Below, one piece after another: positions 1 through 9,623 of a DNA stretch of 64,000 nucleotides; within the stretch, counting starts at the first letter, position 1; each line of letters begins with the position of its first letter. The notes under the pieces are model-generated. The model was given only the letters and a program-made list of their open reading frames with translations. It ran no database searches and was not told where the DNA came from. Made by a program: the position numbers and the translations under genes. Source of the stretch: Rhodospirillales bacterium (GTDB taxonomy: Bacteria; Pseudomonadota; Alphaproteobacteria; Micavibrionales; Micavibrionaceae); assembly GCA_020638155.1 (NCBI GenBank), contig JACKJB010000002.1, positions 124,001 through 188,000 on the forward strand. Direction: 5' to 3'.

Positions 1-77
1 TTATTCATAATAAATTGTTGTCATCGGGTGCCGGGCTGGTGTACTACTGTGTATACAGAAGCAAAAGGGAGATGATT

Positions 78-776
78 ATGGCTGATGAGCCGCGCATTAT
101 ATTGCCGGGGGACAACGGGTTCGATTTAGTGGATTCTCTTTCAAGAGATAATACGGTCATGATCGCGACGGACCTTGAAGGCATGTTTTTCGAAAATCTG
201 GAAGAGGCTGCCCGCGCATTGACGGTGAACCTGTCCGAATTCGCCATGCGCTATGTTGCCGGGGTGATGGCTGCTGCGGCGCGCAGCGAAAATGCGTATC
301 GGGACGCACCGGAAGGGGCCCAGTGGAAGACCCTGGCTATGATTTATGACGATGCGGTCAGGGCCAGCGGGCGGCAAGAGCGGAATAGCGTTTTGAAAAA
401 TCTTGGCGATACCGCTTTGTTCCGGGCCGGTCTTTTCTCTGATTTTTCCGCCCGCCCCAAAAGGCAGCGGGATTTGTCGATTGAATTTGAATATTGTATC
501 GGTATGGGGCAGGCCGCATACAGTTTCCTGTCTGACAATATCGATGAAGATGCGATGTACGGGCAGGATCAGGGCCTGTTTTACGAACTGGCCGGGTCTT
601 TTCAGACGGCTGTTGATATGATGGCCAGAGCGACGAAGGGAACACGCGGAGCTGCGTTACCGGATGTATTCCGTTTGCTGAGTGCTGTGAATAAAACGAA
701 CAGCAAATACGCGGCAAATGCTCTGCGTGAGCAGGGCATTGAACCGGGCATGCTGCCCGGTTTCAAATTCCAGTAG
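78..776 (+). CDS. Hypothetical protein (232 aa)
   Basis: I do not recognise the family. The protein is acidic to neutral, with no signal peptide and no membrane segment, so it is probably cytoplasmic. An in-frame upstream ATG exists, but the ATG at 78 follows an AGGGAG ribosome binding site at 66-71 with a six-base spacer, so I prefer it. The C-terminal half is predicted mostly helical by eye. It converges with the glutamate dehydrogenase gene, whose stop lies two bases away. No function can be assigned. Confidence 0.7.
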   Translation: MADEPRIILPGDNGFDLVDSLSRDNTVMIATDLEGMFFENLEEAARALTVNLSEFAMRYVAGVMAAAARSENAYRDAPEGAQWKTLAMIYDDAVRASGRQERNSVLKNLGDTALFRAGLFSDFSARPKRQRDLSIEFEYCIGMGQAAYSFLSDNIDEDAMYGQDQGLFYELAGSFQTAVDMMARATKGTRGAALPDVFRLLSAVNKTNSKYAANALREQGIEPGMLPGFKFQ

Positions 777-778
777 TC

Positions 779-3700
779 TTATCCGCCGAACAGATTGCGC
801 AGGCGCTGTTCTGCGATGACCAGCATGGCGATGTCTGTCGTCCCGGCGCTGCGGATTTCTTCCAGTAACGGTTCAAGCTGCTTGGCCTGCGGGCAGTGAT
901 TTTCGATCCAGTGATCGACGATGCCGTAAGAGCCTTTTTTCCATGCCGTTTTGATCTGCTTGCCCATATGGGTGATGACCTGGCTGGTCAGCCCGGCCTG
1001 GCAGCCGTGGAATTCCTCGATCAATCCGTCCAGCGCTTCGGCGGACCAGCGGCCGTCGCTGCCCATATATTTCGCCTGGCGGCGCAGCCAGTCGATGTGG
1101 AAATATTCGCCCAGTTCAAAATAAGTCCGCGCGGTCAGCGTCAGGTCTGTCTTGTGATCCGTGGCGATCCGGATGATATCGAATGCGGCCCCCATCATCG
1201 GGATCATCGCGATCCGGTGGGCGAGGTCTTTCGGCAGGCCGTCATTGATCCCGGACTGGGTGCGCTGTTTGATATCATGCGCCAAAGTTCCGGGGGCAAT
1301 GGTATCGGCATTTTGCTGCAGTGTGGTGATGCCTTTGCCGAAATGGGATGTGTCATTGGCCATATCCGGTTCGCGGCCAAGACGGGTTAAGAACCACAAT
1401 GTTTCCCGTTCCATCATGCCCGCGATGCTTTTCATCGCTTTAAGCTGGACCTGTGCCGGGACTTTGTTATCGAGCGATTCAATGCTGTCCCAGAAGCTGC
1501 GCAGGTCGAATGCGTCCCGCACGACAAGGTAAGCGCGGGCGACATCGGCGCAACTTGCACCGGTCTTATCCATCAGGTCCTTGACGAAAGTCGGGCCCAT
1601 CCGGTTGACAAGACTGGTCGCCATGGTGGTTGACGCGATTTCGCGGTGCAGCCTGTGGGCCAGGATTTCGGCGCGGTATTTTTTGCGCAGGGGAACCGGG
1701 AAATAATCAACCAGCCAGTAATCCTGCATGATCGGCAGGTCCGGGATATTCGATTTGACCAGGTCCTTGGAGAACAGGATTTTCGAATAGGCCTGAATAA
1801 TCGCCAGCTCCGGGCGGGTCAGACCTTTACCGGCCTGCAGGCGTTTTTCGATTTCCTCATCATCCGGCAAACCTTCGATGTTCCGGTCGATGCCGTGATT
1901 GCGTTCAAGGCCGCGGATGAAGCGGGCGTGTTCGGGCAGGTTTTTAGAGGCCTGCATTTCCATCAGGCTGATGGCCTGTGCCTGCTGGTAGTTATTCCGC
2001 AGCACGAGGCTGGCAATATCCTGGGTCATCTCTTCCAGCAGTTTGTTGCGCGCCGGCAGGCTCATTTTATGTTTGCCGCCGGTCATGATTTCGGTCATCA
2101 GGATCTTGATGTTGACTTCATGGTCCGATGAATCAACGCCGCCTGAATTATCGATGAAGTCGGCATTGACGCGGCCGCCTTTGCGGGCGAATTCGATCCG
2201 GGCGGCTTGCGTAACGGCAAGGTTCGCCCCTTCGCCGATGACGCGGGCACGGATTTCGGGCGCGTTGATGCGCAGTGCATCGTTGCCTTTATCGCCGACA
2301 TCGGCATGGCTTTCGTGTGTGGCTTTAATATATGTGCCGATCCCGCCAAACCATAACAGGTCGGTACGGGCGCGTAGCATCGCCTGGATCAGTTCGTTCG
2401 GTGATACTTTTTCTTTGTCGATATCAAAGCGTTTGCGAATCTCCGGGGTCAGTGTAAGGCTTTTTTCACTGCGCAGGAAAATACGGCCGCCTTTGGATAG
2501 CAGCCTGGTATTGTAATCCCCCCAGCCCTTGACGTTTTTAAACAGGCGTTTGCGCTCTTTAAAGCTTACTTCTGTATCCGGGTCCGGATCGCAGAAAATA
2601 TGCAGGTGGTTGAAGGCTCCCACCATGCGGATCTGTTTGGATAGCAGCATCCCGTTGCCGAACACGTCCCCGCCCATATCGCCGACGCCGATCACATCGA
2701 ACGGCTGGCTTTGCGTGTCGTGGTTCAGTTCGCGGAAATGGCGCTTGACGGATTCCCACGCGCCGCGGGCGGTGATGCCCATGATTTTGTGGTCGTAGCC
2801 CGCCGAGCCGCCGGACGCGAACGCATCGCCGAGCCAGAACCCGTATTCCTGTGACAGGCCGTTGGCGATGTCCGAGAAAGTGGCCGTACCTTTATCGGCG
2901 GCGACGACAAGATACGGGTCGTCTCCGTCGCGGCAGATCACGCGTTTGGGTTTGACAACTTTCCTGCCTTTGCGGTTATCGGTGATATCCAGCAGGCCGC
3001 GGATGAAAATTTTGTAACAGGCGATCCCTTCTTCCAGGAACGCTTTGCGCCCGCCTTCTGCCGGGGGGTGTTTGACGACGAAGCCGCCTTTGGCGCCCAT
3101 CGGCACGATGACCGAGTTTTTCACCTGCTGCGCTTTCATCAGGCCGAGAATCTCGGTGCGGAAATCTTCGTGACGGTCCGACCAGCGGATGCCGCCGCGG
3201 GCGATCACGTCACCGCGCAGATGCACCCCTTCGACACGCGGGGCGAAGACGAAAATTTCGCGGTACGGGACAGGGCGCGGCAGGTCTGCGATCTTGCCGC
3301 TTTCCAGTTTGACCGACAGGTAGGTTTTCGGTTCGCCGTTTTCATCATGCTGGAAGAAATTGGTGCGCAGTGTCGCTTTGACAAGATCGGTAATGCTGCG
3401 CAGGATGCGGTCTTCGTCCAGCGAAACGACTTTTTCCAGTTCCTGTTCGATGGTGTCCAGGCATTTGGCGGCGCGGCTTTCAACATTTTTCTGGTTGTCC
3501 GGATCGTTCTGCGTGATGAACAGATCGACAATCGCGCCGGCAATGACGTGGTTCTTGGTCAGGGCCTGTTCGATATAGCGCGTACCGAAATGATAACCCA
3601 TTTGCCGCATATAGCGGACATAGGTGCGCAGGATCATGACCTCACGCCAGCCCATTTGCGCGCCGATGACAAGCTGGTTCAGGCTGTCATCTTCAATGTC

Positions 3701-5611
3701 CCTGGTCCATGCTTTGACGAAAGCCTCTTCGAACAGTGCCTTGACCTGATCGACATCAGCCCCGGCGATATCGGGGTTCAGTTCCATCATAAAGTCGTGA
3801 ATCCAGACGGCCTGCTTGCGGTTTTCCGGCAGGACTTCAAACGGCATTTCCGATATGACGCGCAGCCCCATATTTTCCAGCACAGGCAATACGTCGGACA
3901 GGTTCATCGGCGTATCGGCGTGGAAGACTTTCAGGCGGATCTGTGAGGATTCGCATTCCTTGCACTTATATAAGTCGAGGGCGAGTGATTTTGTCGCCAG
4001 CACATCTTCGATCTTGCGGATGTCGAACAGGCCCTGCTTGGCTTCGTATGTCTGGCGGTAGCTGACCGGGAAGGCCTCGCCGTATTTCTGGGAAAATTTG
4101 ACGGCCTCTTCTTCGCACTCCATTTCGGCCATCAGGACATCGCTGAGCTTTTCGCGCCACAGGCGGCCTGCTTCCTGCAGTTTTTTCTCAATCCGGCTGA
4201 TGCTGTATTTGGGCGGTTTGGTCTGGCTGATATTGATGACGAACATAACCCGGGCGAGCGGGGAGTCATCGAGCGTGGTATAAAAATCACCGGTCTCGCC
4301 CTTTAATTCTTCTTCCAAGATGCCTTGGATCACAAGCCGCAGGCGGGTATCGTACCGATCGCGCGGTACATAGACGAGGCAGGACACATACCGGCCAAAC
4401 GGATCGGGGCGGACGTAAAGCGCAATGCGCTGGCGCTCCTGCAGGCGCAGGATACTGATACAGGTTTTTAAAAGCGTATCGATATCAATCTGGAACAGCT
4501 CGTCCCGCGGATATTTTTCCAGCACATGGCGCAGTGCTTTGTGGTCGTGGCTGCCGGGTTTGAAGCCGGAGCGCTCCAGAACGATATTGGTTTTACGCGA
4601 GAGCAGCGGAATATCATGAATACTGCGGGAATAAGTCACCGAGGTGAACAGGCCGATAAAAAGTTCTTCGCCGACAACATTGCCCTGACGGTCGAATACT
4701 TTGACCGCGATCGCATCCAGTGGCACGGGGCGGTGGACGGTTGAGCGCTTATTGACTTTGGAAACGGTTAGCGGCGGCTGGTTTTTGCGCAGGCGCTGTA
4801 AGTCCTGGGGCAGGCCGTCTTCGGTTTCGCTGATATAGACCGGCTTCACATCGTCATGCAACAGGCCGAGGCTGGAACCGCGGATGGTTTTGCTTTCGAC
4901 ATTTTTCCCGCTGCTGGCGAATTTATACTGGCGGTAGCCGAGCAGGGTAAAATTGTCCTTATAAAGATAATCGAGGAATTCGAGATACTCGTTAATTTCA
5001 TCGTGATCGTATTTATCGCGCGGGGCGTTCTGCATGGCATCGCGGCACAGCAGTAATTTGCCGCGCATATCCTGCCAGTCGTTGGTCGCGTAATAGACAT
5101 CGCTTAAGACTTTCAGCAGACGCAGTTTTAATTCTTTGGCCAGCGGCTCGGGCAATGTGCCCTGCAGTTCGACATGGATATGGGACTGGACGACCGTGCC
5201 TTCACCCGGCTTGTCTTCGATGTCTTCAAAGCTGCCGTTCTTGCTGCGGCGCACATGGATCATCGGGTGCAGCAAAATATGGATCATCTTGTAGTGCTGC
5301 GTGATTTCCGCGGCAACAGAATCAACTAAGAACGCCATGTCGTCATTGACCAGATCAATGACGGTGCGCCCGGTGCTTTGCCCGTCTTCATCGGCGGGCG
5401 GGGTGTAGATTTCAATGCGCGGTTCGCCCGGTTTGCGGTCCTTGCTCATTTTAAGATGCGTTTGTGCAACCTGAGCCAGCACGGCCGGATTGACCGTTGC
5501 CCGGTCTTCACCGGGGATGCTGTTATAAAATTTTTCGAGGAATTTCTTTAATGCCGCTGATGCGTTTTTCGGCAGGGCGGCTTTGGCGTCTTTAATCAGG
5601 TCTTTACTCAT
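779..5611 (-). CDS. gdhB: NAD-specific glutamate dehydrogenase, large (~1600 aa) type
   Basis: This cytoplasmic enzyme oxidatively deaminates glutamate to 2-oxoglutarate with NAD+, linking amino acid catabolism to the TCA cycle. The 1610-residue length is that of the bacterial GDH-160/GDH-180 class. The conserved catalytic core is visible around residues 790-850, with GGIRWSDRHEDFRTEILGLM followed by VPMGAKGGFVVK, which carries substrate-binding lysines. A nucleotide-binding region with VIGEGANLAVTQ follows. The long N- and C-terminal extensions typical of the class are both present. The gene stands alone between convergent and divergent neighbours. In this class activity is usually set allosterically through the extensions, which is family knowledge. 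Confidence 0.96.
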   Translation of the reverse strand: MSKDLIKDAKAALPKNASAALKKFLEKFYNSIPGEDRATVNPAVLAQVAQTHLKMSKDRKPGEPRIEIYTPPADEDGQSTGRTVIDLVNDDMAFLVDSVAAEITQHYKMIHILLHPMIHVRRSKNGSFEDIEDKPGEGTVVQSHIHVELQGTLPEPLAKELKLRLLKVLSDVYYATNDWQDMRGKLLLCRDAMQNAPRDKYDHDEINEYLEFLDYLYKDNFTLLGYRQYKFASSGKNVESKTIRGSSLGLLHDDVKPVYISETEDGLPQDLQRLRKNQPPLTVSKVNKRSTVHRPVPLDAIAVKVFDRQGNVVGEELFIGLFTSVTYSRSIHDIPLLSRKTNIVLERSGFKPGSHDHKALRHVLEKYPRDELFQIDIDTLLKTCISILRLQERQRIALYVRPDPFGRYVSCLVYVPRDRYDTRLRLVIQGILEEELKGETGDFYTTLDDSPLARVMFVINISQTKPPKYSISRIEKKLQEAGRLWREKLSDVLMAEMECEEEAVKFSQKYGEAFPVSYRQTYEAKQGLFDIRKIEDVLATKSLALDLYKCKECESSQIRLKVFHADTPMNLSDVLPVLENMGLRVISEMPFEVLPENRKQAVWIHDFMMELNPDIAGADVDQVKALFEEAFVKAWTRDIEDDSLNQLVIGAQMGWREVMILRTYVRYMRQMGYHFGTRYIEQALTKNHVIAGAIVDLFITQNDPDNQKNVESRAAKCLDTIEQELEKVVSLDEDRILRSITDLVKATLRTNFFQHDENGEPKTYLSVKLESGKIADLPRPVPYREIFVFAPRVEGVHLRGDVIARGGIRWSDRHEDFRTEILGLMKAQQVKNSVIVPMGAKGGFVVKHPPAEGGRKAFLEEGIACYKIFIRGLLDITDNRKGRKVVKPKRVICRDGDDPYLVVAADKGTATFSDIANGLSQEYGFWLGDAFASGGSAGYDHKIMGITARGAWESVKRHFRELNHDTQSQPFDVIGVGDMGGDVFGNGMLLSKQIRMVGAFNHLHIFCDPDPDTEVSFKERKRLFKNVKGWGDYNTRLLSKGGRIFLRSEKSLTLTPEIRKRFDIDKEKVSPNELIQAMLRARTDLLWFGGIGTYIKATHESHADVGDKGNDALRINAPEIRARVIGEGANLAVTQAARIEFARKGGRVNADFIDNSGGVDSSDHEVNIKILMTEIMTGGKHKMSLPARNKLLEEMTQDIASLVLRNNYQQAQAISLMEMQASKNLPEHARFIRGLERNHGIDRNIEGLPDDEEIEKRLQAGKGLTRPELAIIQAYSKILFSKDLVKSNIPDLPIMQDYWLVDYFPVPLRKKYRAEILAHRLHREIASTTMATSLVNRMGPTFVKDLMDKTGASCADVARAYLVVRDAFDLRSFWDSIESLDNKVPAQVQLKAMKSIAGMMERETLWFLTRLGREPDMANDTSHFGKGITTLQQNADTIAPGTLAHDIKQRTQSGINDGLPKDLAHRIAMIPMMGAAFDIIRIATDHKTDLTLTARTYFELGEYFHIDWLRRQAKYMGSDGRWSAEALDGLIEEFHGCQAGLTSQVITHMGKQIKTAWKKGSYGIVDHWIENHCPQAKQLEPLLEEIRSAGTTDIAMLVIAEQRLRNLFGG

Positions 5612-5724
5612 GGAAAGCTCTTGGAAAATTTGGGGGTTTTCTGGTTGCCAATCTTTTGTTTGCCGGATTCTCCGGCTAAGGTTCTAAGGGTAAGCCTAAA
5701 CAACAAGGACGGCAAGAGCCAAAG

Positions 5725-6387
5725 ATGTGTGGCCGCTATGCATTTTTTACACCGCCCGCGAAGCTGAAAGACCTGTTCGGCACCGATAACCTGTCCAATT
5801 TTCCCGCGCGTTATAATGCTGCGCCGCTACAGCAGATGCCGGTGATTATACGCCATCGTATGGGGATGGCGCGCTGGGGCTTTTTGCCTGGCTGGGCGCG
5901 GGAAGACGATAAGGCGCTGGCGGCTAAAATGATTAATGCGCGCAGTGAAACGGTGGCGGAAAAAGCGTCGTTCCGGGAAAGCTGGGCCAAAGGGCGGCGC
6001 TGCCTTGTCCCGGCGAACGGATTTTACGAATGGGTGAAAGACCAGCAAAGCGGACAAAAACAGGCTTATTATATCAGCCATCCGGCGCGCGACTGTATGG
6101 CGTTTGCGGGGTTATGGTCAAAGGCCGGGGATGTTGTGACCTATACGATTTTAACCAAAGATGCGGATGGTCCGGTCGCTGCGCTGCACCATCGCAGCCC
6201 GGTACTGATCGACCCGGCACGGGCGGCGGACTGGTTTAACGGGGATGCCTGCGTTGCCATGGATCTGGCCCGGCAGAGCCGGGCGCATGATCTGGTTTTT
6301 CATCCCGTTGACGGCAAAGTCGGCAAGGTAGCCAATGACAGCGAAGATTTGATTATGCCGCTTACAGCACATCCATCAGCAGCTTGA
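5725..6387 (+). CDS. yedK: SOS response-associated peptidase family protein (YedK/HMCES)
   Basis: SRAP-domain proteins bind abasic sites in single-stranded DNA and form a protective thiazolidine crosslink through the N-terminal cysteine. The start MCGRYAFF places Cys2 directly after the initiator, as required. The conserved NGFYEWVK segment supplies the catalytic Glu (around residue 104), and the LHHRSPVLI segment the catalytic His. At 220 residues the length is normal. The start at 5725 is fixed by the Cys2 requirement, since any other start would destroy the active site. The 3' end overlaps the convergent membrane protein gene by 26 bases. Confidence 0.93.
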   Translation: MCGRYAFFTPPAKLKDLFGTDNLSNFPARYNAAPLQQMPVIIRHRMGMARWGFLPGWAREDDKALAAKMINARSETVAEKASFRESWAKGRRCLVPANGFYEWVKDQQSGQKQAYYISHPARDCMAFAGLWSKAGDVVTYTILTKDADGPVAALHHRSPVLIDPARAADWFNGDACVAMDLARQSRAHDLVFHPVDGKVGKVANDSEDLIMPLTAHPSAA

Positions 6388-6682
6388 CGAAAAGCAGCGG
6401 CAGGATAACCCAGCTTAGGGCGATATTGATCTTGAAGATATGTGCGCGCAGGAACAAAAACGACAGGATCATCGTGATGCCATAAAAGACCAGGCACCAT
6501 GAGAAAACGCTTAAGGCTTTTTCCGCCTGCTCGTTATCGCCGATATAGGGCACGATAAAGACTTTCAGGATCAGCAGGCCGACACCCAGCCCTGTGGCCC
6601 AGGCGCTTTTTTTCAGGATGCGCCTGATTTTCTTTTCCTTGCGGCGTTCTGCTTTATCTTCATCATACATGGCGTCTATCAT
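6362..6682 (-). CDS. Small membrane protein of unknown function (106 aa)
   Basis: The protein has a charged N-terminus rich in Lys, Arg and Glu (EDKAERRKEKKIRRILKKSA), then three hydrophobic segments at about residues 28-44, 58-78 and 84-104. It is probably an inner membrane protein with a cytoplasmic positive N-terminus. The frame extends upstream to a TTG at 6706, but the ATG at 6682 is the more credible start; no strong ribosome binding site decides it. The gene overlaps the 3' end of yedK on the other strand by 26 bases. No family was recognised. Confidence 0.55.
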   Translation of the reverse strand: MIDAMYDEDKAERRKEKKIRRILKKSAWATGLGVGLLILKVFIVPYIGDNEQAEKALSVFSWCLVFYGITMILSFLFLRAHIFKINIALSWVILPLLFVKLLMDVL

Positions 6683-6783
6683 GACCGATCCGGGGCGGTG
6701 CAGCAAGAAATACCGTGGACAGGGAAGGACATATTTTCTATGCTGGCTCCAGAATTTTAAGACATAAAACAGGGAGCTAAACC

Positions 6784-7845
6784 ATGGCCGATCTATTTGA
6801 AAATCCGCTAAAAACAGACGGGTTTGAATTTGTTGAGTTTACCGGCAAAGACATTGCGCAGCTTGAAAAGCTGATGGATGATTTCGGTTTTACCGCGGTG
6901 GCGCAGCATAAAGAGCGCGATATTACGCTCTACCAGCAGCATGATATTAAATTCCTGATTAACCGGGAAAAGGGCGGCCAGCCGGGCGCATTCGCCGATG
7001 AGCATACTGGCGGGGCGAGTGCGATGGCGTTCCGGGTGCAGGATGCAGGCTTTGCTTACGCCGAAGCCAAATCGCGCGGCGCGGACGTCGTTGAGGCGGA
7101 CGCGCATGGCGGTAGCATGAATATCCCGGCGATCAAAGGGATTGGCGGGACGCTGTTATATTTGATCGATTCTGAAACGATTTATGACGGTGAATTCCAG
7201 GGGCTGGCGATTGCCAACGCTGGTTGCGGGCTGACTTATATCGATCACCTGACCCATAATGTGATGCGCGGTAACATGGATAAATGGGCGCAGTTTTACG
7301 AGAGCATTTTTAATTTCCGCGAAATCCGTTATTTCGATATCGAAGGCAAGCTGACGGGGCTGAAGAGCCGGGCGATGACCTCGCCATGTGGTAAAATCCG
7401 TATTCCGCTCAATGAATCTTCTGACGATAAATCCCAGATCGAAGAGTTTTTAAGACGCTTTAACGGCGAAGGTATCCAGCATATCGCGCTGGGCACAGGC
7501 GATATCTATAAGACCGTCGATGGTATGAAGGCCAACGGTGTGCCGTTCCAGGATACGCCGGATACATACTACGAAAAAGTCGATACCCGCGTGCCGGGCC
7601 ATGGTGAGGATCTTGCGGCGCTCAAAGAAAAGCGCATCCTGGTTGATGGCGCGCCGACCGACGGGCAGGGGCTTTTGCTGCAGATTTTCACGCAGGATGA
7701 AATCGGCCCGGTCTTTTTCGAGATCATCCAGCGCAAGGGTAATGAAGGCTTCGGCGAAGGCAATTTCCAGGCGCTGTTTGAGTCGATCGAGCTCGACCAG
7801 ATCCGCCGCGGGGTTCTGGAAGACGATAAGGCGGCAGCGGAGTAA
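6784..7845 (+). CDS. hpd: 4-hydroxyphenylpyruvate dioxygenase
   Basis: HppD converts 4-hydroxyphenylpyruvate to homogentisate, the second step of tyrosine degradation. The 353-residue protein has the two-barrel VOC fold. The C-terminal barrel shows the Fe(II) ligands: His in YIDHLTHNV (about residue 156), His in GIQHIALGT (about residue 233), and Glu in the PVFFEIIQRKG segment (about residue 314). The C-terminal GFGEGNFQALFESIE helix is the hallmark that gates the active site. A GGGAG ribosome binding site precedes the ATG. The gene is followed after 12 bases by the fumarylacetoacetase gene, forming an apparent operon with maiA. Confidence 0.97.
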   Translation: MADLFENPLKTDGFEFVEFTGKDIAQLEKLMDDFGFTAVAQHKERDITLYQQHDIKFLINREKGGQPGAFADEHTGGASAMAFRVQDAGFAYAEAKSRGADVVEADAHGGSMNIPAIKGIGGTLLYLIDSETIYDGEFQGLAIANAGCGLTYIDHLTHNVMRGNMDKWAQFYESIFNFREIRYFDIEGKLTGLKSRAMTSPCGKIRIPLNESSDDKSQIEEFLRRFNGEGIQHIALGTGDIYKTVDGMKANGVPFQDTPDTYYEKVDTRVPGHGEDLAALKEKRILVDGAPTDGQGLLLQIFTQDEIGPVFFEIIQRKGNEGFGEGNFQALFESIELDQIRRGVLEDDKAAAE

Positions 7846-7857
7846 AAGGATAAAATC

Positions 7858-8868
7858 ATGAAACTGGCATCATTGAAAAAAGGGCGTGACGGGCAGTTGA
7901 TCGTTGTCGATGCGCATCTGAAAAAATATACCCCGGCGCGGGTTGTGGAGACGATGCAGCAGGCGCTGGAAGATTGGGGTGCTATCGCCCCGAAGCTGCA
8001 CGAGATTGCCGGGGAGCTGGAGGCCGGGCGGATTGAGGATGCGCAGCCCTTTGATCCGGCGCTCTGCGCGTCGCCGTTGCCGCGGGCGTACCAGATTGCC
8101 GATGGCAGCGCGTATCTGAACCATGTCGAGCTTGTCCGCAAAGCGCGCGGCGCGGAAATGCCGCCGGAATTTTTGCATGATCCGCTGATGTACCAGGCGG
8201 TATCCGATACGATTTTAGGGCCGCGCGATGATATTCCCGTGCCGAGCGAAGAATTCGGAATTGATTACGAAGCCGAGATCGCGGTCATTACCGATGATGT
8301 GCCGATGGGGGTGACGCCGGAAGATGCCGAGCATCATATCAAGCTTGTGATGCTGATGAATGATGTGTCTTTGCGCAACCTGATCCCGGCGGAGCTGGGC
8401 AAAGGGTTTGGATTTTTCCAGTCCAAGCCGCCGAGCGCGTTTTCACCTGTCGCAGTCACACCGGATGCGCTGGGGGATAAATGGGGCGGCGGGAAGCTTA
8501 ATTTGCCGCTGCTCAGCCTTTATAACGGCCAGGAAATGGGGCATCCGAATGCCGGGGTCGAGATGCAGTTCGACTTCCCGCAACTGATTGCCCATGCCGC
8601 AAAAACGCGGCCGCTGGGGGCGGGGACGATTATCGGGTCAGGCACGATTTCCAATAGCGACCGGGCGATGGGGGTTAGCTGCTTTGCCGAGATCCGCATG
8701 ATCGAAAAAATCGAGCAGGGCGCATTTAAAACACCCTTTATGAAGTACGGCGATACTATCCGGATCGAGATGCTGGACGAGAAAGACCAGTCAATTTTCG
8801 GTGCGATCGAGCAGAAAGTCGTGCCGTATGTTTATCAGGCCGCCGGGAAGGCAAAGGCTTACGGGTAA
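7858..8868 (+). CDS. fahA: Fumarylacetoacetate hydrolase family protein
   Basis: This is the last enzyme of the homogentisate pathway, hydrolysing fumarylacetoacetate to fumarate and acetoacetate. The 336-residue protein carries the FAH catalytic fold in its C-terminal two thirds: EFGIDYEAEIAVITDDVPMG supplies metal-binding acids, MNDVSLRNLIP follows, and the FFQSKPPSAFSPVAVTPD segment contains the lysine of the FAH active site. The short form is the usual bacterial one. It lies 12 bases after hpd and 6 bases before maiA, which supports this substrate over other FAH-superfamily functions. Confidence 0.93.
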   Translation: MKLASLKKGRDGQLIVVDAHLKKYTPARVVETMQQALEDWGAIAPKLHEIAGELEAGRIEDAQPFDPALCASPLPRAYQIADGSAYLNHVELVRKARGAEMPPEFLHDPLMYQAVSDTILGPRDDIPVPSEEFGIDYEAEIAVITDDVPMGVTPEDAEHHIKLVMLMNDVSLRNLIPAELGKGFGFFQSKPPSAFSPVAVTPDALGDKWGGGKLNLPLLSLYNGQEMGHPNAGVEMQFDFPQLIAHAAKTRPLGAGTIIGSGTISNSDRAMGVSCFAEIRMIEKIEQGAFKTPFMKYGDTIRIEMLDEKDQSIFGAIEQKVVPYVYQAAGKAKAYG

Positions 8869-8874
8869 GATCTG

Positions 8875-9564
8875 ATGACACAATTTAAGCTATACGATTA
8901 CTACCGTTCTTCCGCGTCTTACCGGGTGCGGATTGCGCTGCATTATAAAAGCGTACCGTTTGAGATCGAGCATATCGATTTGCTGGCGGGGGAGCAGAAG
9001 AGCGATGCGTATAAAAAGCATAACCCGCAGGGGTTGGTGCCGACGCTGGTGGATGGGGATTTTGAATTGGGGCAGTCTCTGGCGATCCTGTCTTATATTG
9101 CCGACCGCTATCCTGATCCCTCGCTGATGCTGGGGTCATCGCAGGACCTGGCTTATATCAAACAGATGGCGCTGTTGGTGGCGTGCGAGATTCATCCGCT
9201 TAATAACCCGAAAGTCTGGAAAGCCTATGTCGGTGCTAAATTAGGGGCTGACGAGCAGCAGATGCAGGACTGGTTCGCACACTGGATTACTGAAGGCTTT
9301 ACCGCGTACGAAGCGCTGCTGGAAAAGCAGGGGCGGATGGGGAAATTTACCTGCGGGAATACGCCGTCGGTAGCCGATGTCTGCCTGATCCCGCAGGTTT
9401 ATAATGCGCGGCGGTTTCATGTGGATCTGTCGGCGTTCCCGAAAATCTGCGCAATTGAAAAAAACTGTATCGTGCTGGACCCGTTTATCAAAGCGGCGCC
9501 AGAAAGCCATCCTTATGCGCCGGATGATCTGGAGCCGATCCACGGGGCGCACAGCCCTCTTTAA
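8875..9564 (+). CDS. maiA: Maleylacetoacetate isomerase (zeta-class GST)
   Basis: MaiA isomerises maleylacetoacetate to fumarylacetoacetate using glutathione. The 229-residue protein opens with a thioredoxin-fold GST N-terminal domain bearing the zeta-class signature SSASYRVRIAL (residues 12-22), then NPQGLVPTLVDG for glutathione backbone binding, and an all-helical C-terminal domain with SVADVCLIPQVYNARRFHVD. It starts six bases after the fumarylacetoacetase stop, consistent with translation from one mRNA. Confidence 0.95.
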   Translation: MTQFKLYDYYRSSASYRVRIALHYKSVPFEIEHIDLLAGEQKSDAYKKHNPQGLVPTLVDGDFELGQSLAILSYIADRYPDPSLMLGSSQDLAYIKQMALLVACEIHPLNNPKVWKAYVGAKLGADEQQMQDWFAHWITEGFTAYEALLEKQGRMGKFTCGNTPSVADVCLIPQVYNARRFHVDLSAFPKICAIEKNCIVLDPFIKAAPESHPYAPDDLEPIHGAHSPL

Positions 9565-9623
9565 ACTTCGTGCGATTATTCCTATATTGATGATCCTGAA
9601 CATCATAATAAGGAGTGCGTGTG

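Noticed and set aside
3068..3946. 292-codon open frame opposite the glutamate dehydrogenase
   Set aside because: It lies inside a well-recognised gene, with no ribosome binding site or known domain; it is a codon-bias shadow.
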